This document shows positions 5,987 to 6,519 of a stretch of DNA of 6,519 nucleotides, piece by piece. Source of the DNA: Nocardioidaceae bacterium (GTDB taxonomy: Bacteria; Actinomycetota; Actinomycetes; Propionibacteriales; Nocardioidaceae). How positions within the stretch are numbered: the first letter of the stretch is position 1; each line of letters begins with the position of its first letter. The DNA lies in the NCBI GenBank assembly GCA_013811715.1, contig JACCUS010000408.1, positions 1 through 6,519 on the forward strand, given 5' to 3'. Made by a program: the position numbers and the translations under genes. The notes under the pieces were generated by a model. That model was not told the origin of the DNA and did not search any database. It saw nothing but the letters and a program-made list of their open reading frames with translations.

Positions 5987-5997
5987 CTTGCGGACTT
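5983..5997. promoter_or_regulatory. Second, overlapping inverted repeat (possible operator site 2)
   Basis: AAGTC (5983-5987), TTGCG and GACTT (5993-5997) form a perfect 5-bp inverted repeat that shares AAGT with the right arm of the first repeat. The arms are short enough for chance. The shared half-site and its place 63 bases before the OsmC start suggest either an alternative binding register or a second operator. Confidence 0.35.
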
Positions 5998-6045
5998 AGG
6001 GTTGCTTCCGTGCAGGTAGCGCGAACCGGGACGGTCTTGACAGCT

Positions 6046-6051
6046 GAGGAG
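6046..6051 (+). promoter_or_regulatory. Ribosome binding site of the OsmC gene
   Basis: GAGGAG lies eight bases before the ATG at 6060. It fixes the start of the OsmC gene and shows that this transcript has a leader, unlike the divergent ArsR gene. Confidence 0.65.
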
Positions 6052-6059
6052 CACCTTCC

Positions 6060-6519
6060 ATGAGCCCAACCCATACCTACCAGTCCCGACTGTCTTGGAG
6101 CGGTACCACGGGCGACGGCTACGACTCGTACGAGCGTGCGCACCGTGTCGTCGTACCTCCGGCCGACGGAGAGTTCATGCTGAGCAGCGATCCGGCGTTC
6201 CATGGGGACGCGGAGCTACCGAACCCTGAGCAGCTGCTGTTGGCCTCGGTCAGCTCATGCCAGCTGCTCAGCTTCCTTGCGATGGCCGCACGGAGCAGGG
6301 TCGACGTGTACGCCTACGAGGACGACGCCGAAGCGATCATGCCCGAAGATCAGCGACCGATGCGGATCACCCAGATCACACTCCGGCCACGCATTGTCGT
6401 CTCGCCAGCGGCTGACCTCGATCGGGTCAGACGACTCGTCGCGCGAGCTCACGCGGAGTGTTTCATCGCCAACACGGTGACTGCCGAGGTCGTCGTCGAC
6501 CCGACTGTTGAGCACGCCA
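6060..6519 (+). CDS. OsmC-family peroxidase (3' end beyond window)
   Basis: From the ATG at 6060 the frame stays open for 153 codons to the window edge. The protein begins MSPTHTYQSRLSWSGTTGDG and continues with YDSYERAHRVVV, FHGDAELPNPEQLLLASVSS, CQLLSFLAMAARSRVDV, then IVVSPAADLDRVRRLVARAH and AECFIANTV. This is the OsmC/Ohr fold. The two redox cysteines are present: C67 in SSCQLLSF (peroxidatic, at the start of the central helix) and C134 in HAECFIANTV (resolving). Family members reduce organic hydroperoxides in the cytoplasm using thiol or lipoyl reductants. The usual length is 140-160 residues, so at most a short tail is missing. It is divergently placed from the ArsR gene with overlapping operator repeats between them, which suggests control by that regulator rather than by OhrR, the usual MarR-type partner of Ohr. 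Membership of OsmC is clear; whether it is Ohr-like or OsmC-like in substrate is not. Confidence 0.88.
   Translation, partial: MSPTHTYQSRLSWSGTTGDGYDSYERAHRVVVPPADGEFMLSSDPAFHGDAELPNPEQLLLASVSSCQLLSFLAMAARSRVDVYAYEDDAEAIMPEDQRPMRITQITLRPRIVVSPAADLDRVRRLVARAHAECFIANTVTAEVVVDPTVEHA

Noticed and set aside
4652..6019. Long plus-strand open frame of 455 codons
   Set aside because: It lies antisense to the FeS subunit gene and the ArsR gene, both of which have clear family motifs. Its translation is low-complexity and charged with no recognisable domain, as expected from the complementary strand of GC-rich codons.
6037..6042. TTGACA, a perfect -35 hexamer upstream of the OsmC gene
   Set aside because: It lies only 17 bases before the ATG and directly before the ribosome site, so a -10 box at the right distance would fall at or inside the coding region. 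It is probably chance.

Overview
The window is high-GC DNA with strong G/C preference at third codon positions, GTG starts, TANNNT-type -10 boxes directly before start codons, and protein sequences of actinobacterial character. I infer an actinobacterial chromosome; the genus cannot be told from the sequence. There is no sign of a phage, insertion sequence, CRISPR array, tRNA or rRNA.

Layout, left to right. (1) 1-421, minus strand: the first 140 residues of an S9-family (prolyl oligopeptidase/acylaminoacyl-peptidase-like) serine peptidase that runs off the left edge. It appears to have a leaderless promoter. (2) 470-1359, plus strand: remnant of a major facilitator superfamily (MFS) drug-efflux-type transporter. 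It lacks its first two membrane helices and has an internal deletion plus frame change near 757-762, so it is a pseudogene. (3) 1360-1416: a short convergent spacer with a GC-rich hairpin. (4) 5017-1417, minus strand: a tightly coupled three-gene operon for a PaoABC-type molybdenum hydroxylase (aldehyde oxidoreductase), in the order [2Fe-2S] subunit, FAD subunit, molybdopterin subunit. The genes overlap as TAATG and ATGA. (5) 5120-5944, minus strand: an ArsR-type winged-helix regulator, upstream of the pao operon and on the same strand. (6) 5945-6059: a divergent intergenic region with two overlapping inverted repeats, a probable operator. (7) 6060-6519, plus strand: an OsmC-family peroxidase with both redox cysteines; its stop codon lies past the right edge.

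How the parts fit. The three pao-like subunits should form one flavo-iron-sulfur-molybdenum enzyme. Electrons from aldehyde oxidation at the Mo centre would pass through two [2Fe-2S] clusters to FAD, and the FAD subunit also keeps the four cysteines that hold the extra [4Fe-4S] cluster of this subfamily. The ArsR regulator probably represses itself and the divergent OsmC gene through the shared operator; effects on the downstream pao operon could come only from read-through, because no copy of the operator was seen before paoA. Aldehyde oxidation and peroxide removal are compatible stress functions, but that link is inference. I see no wholly new system. The most notable points are the decayed transporter, the overlapping operator repeats, the two apparently leaderless genes, and a pao-type enzyme with no Tat signal on its small subunit and no maturation chaperone in view.
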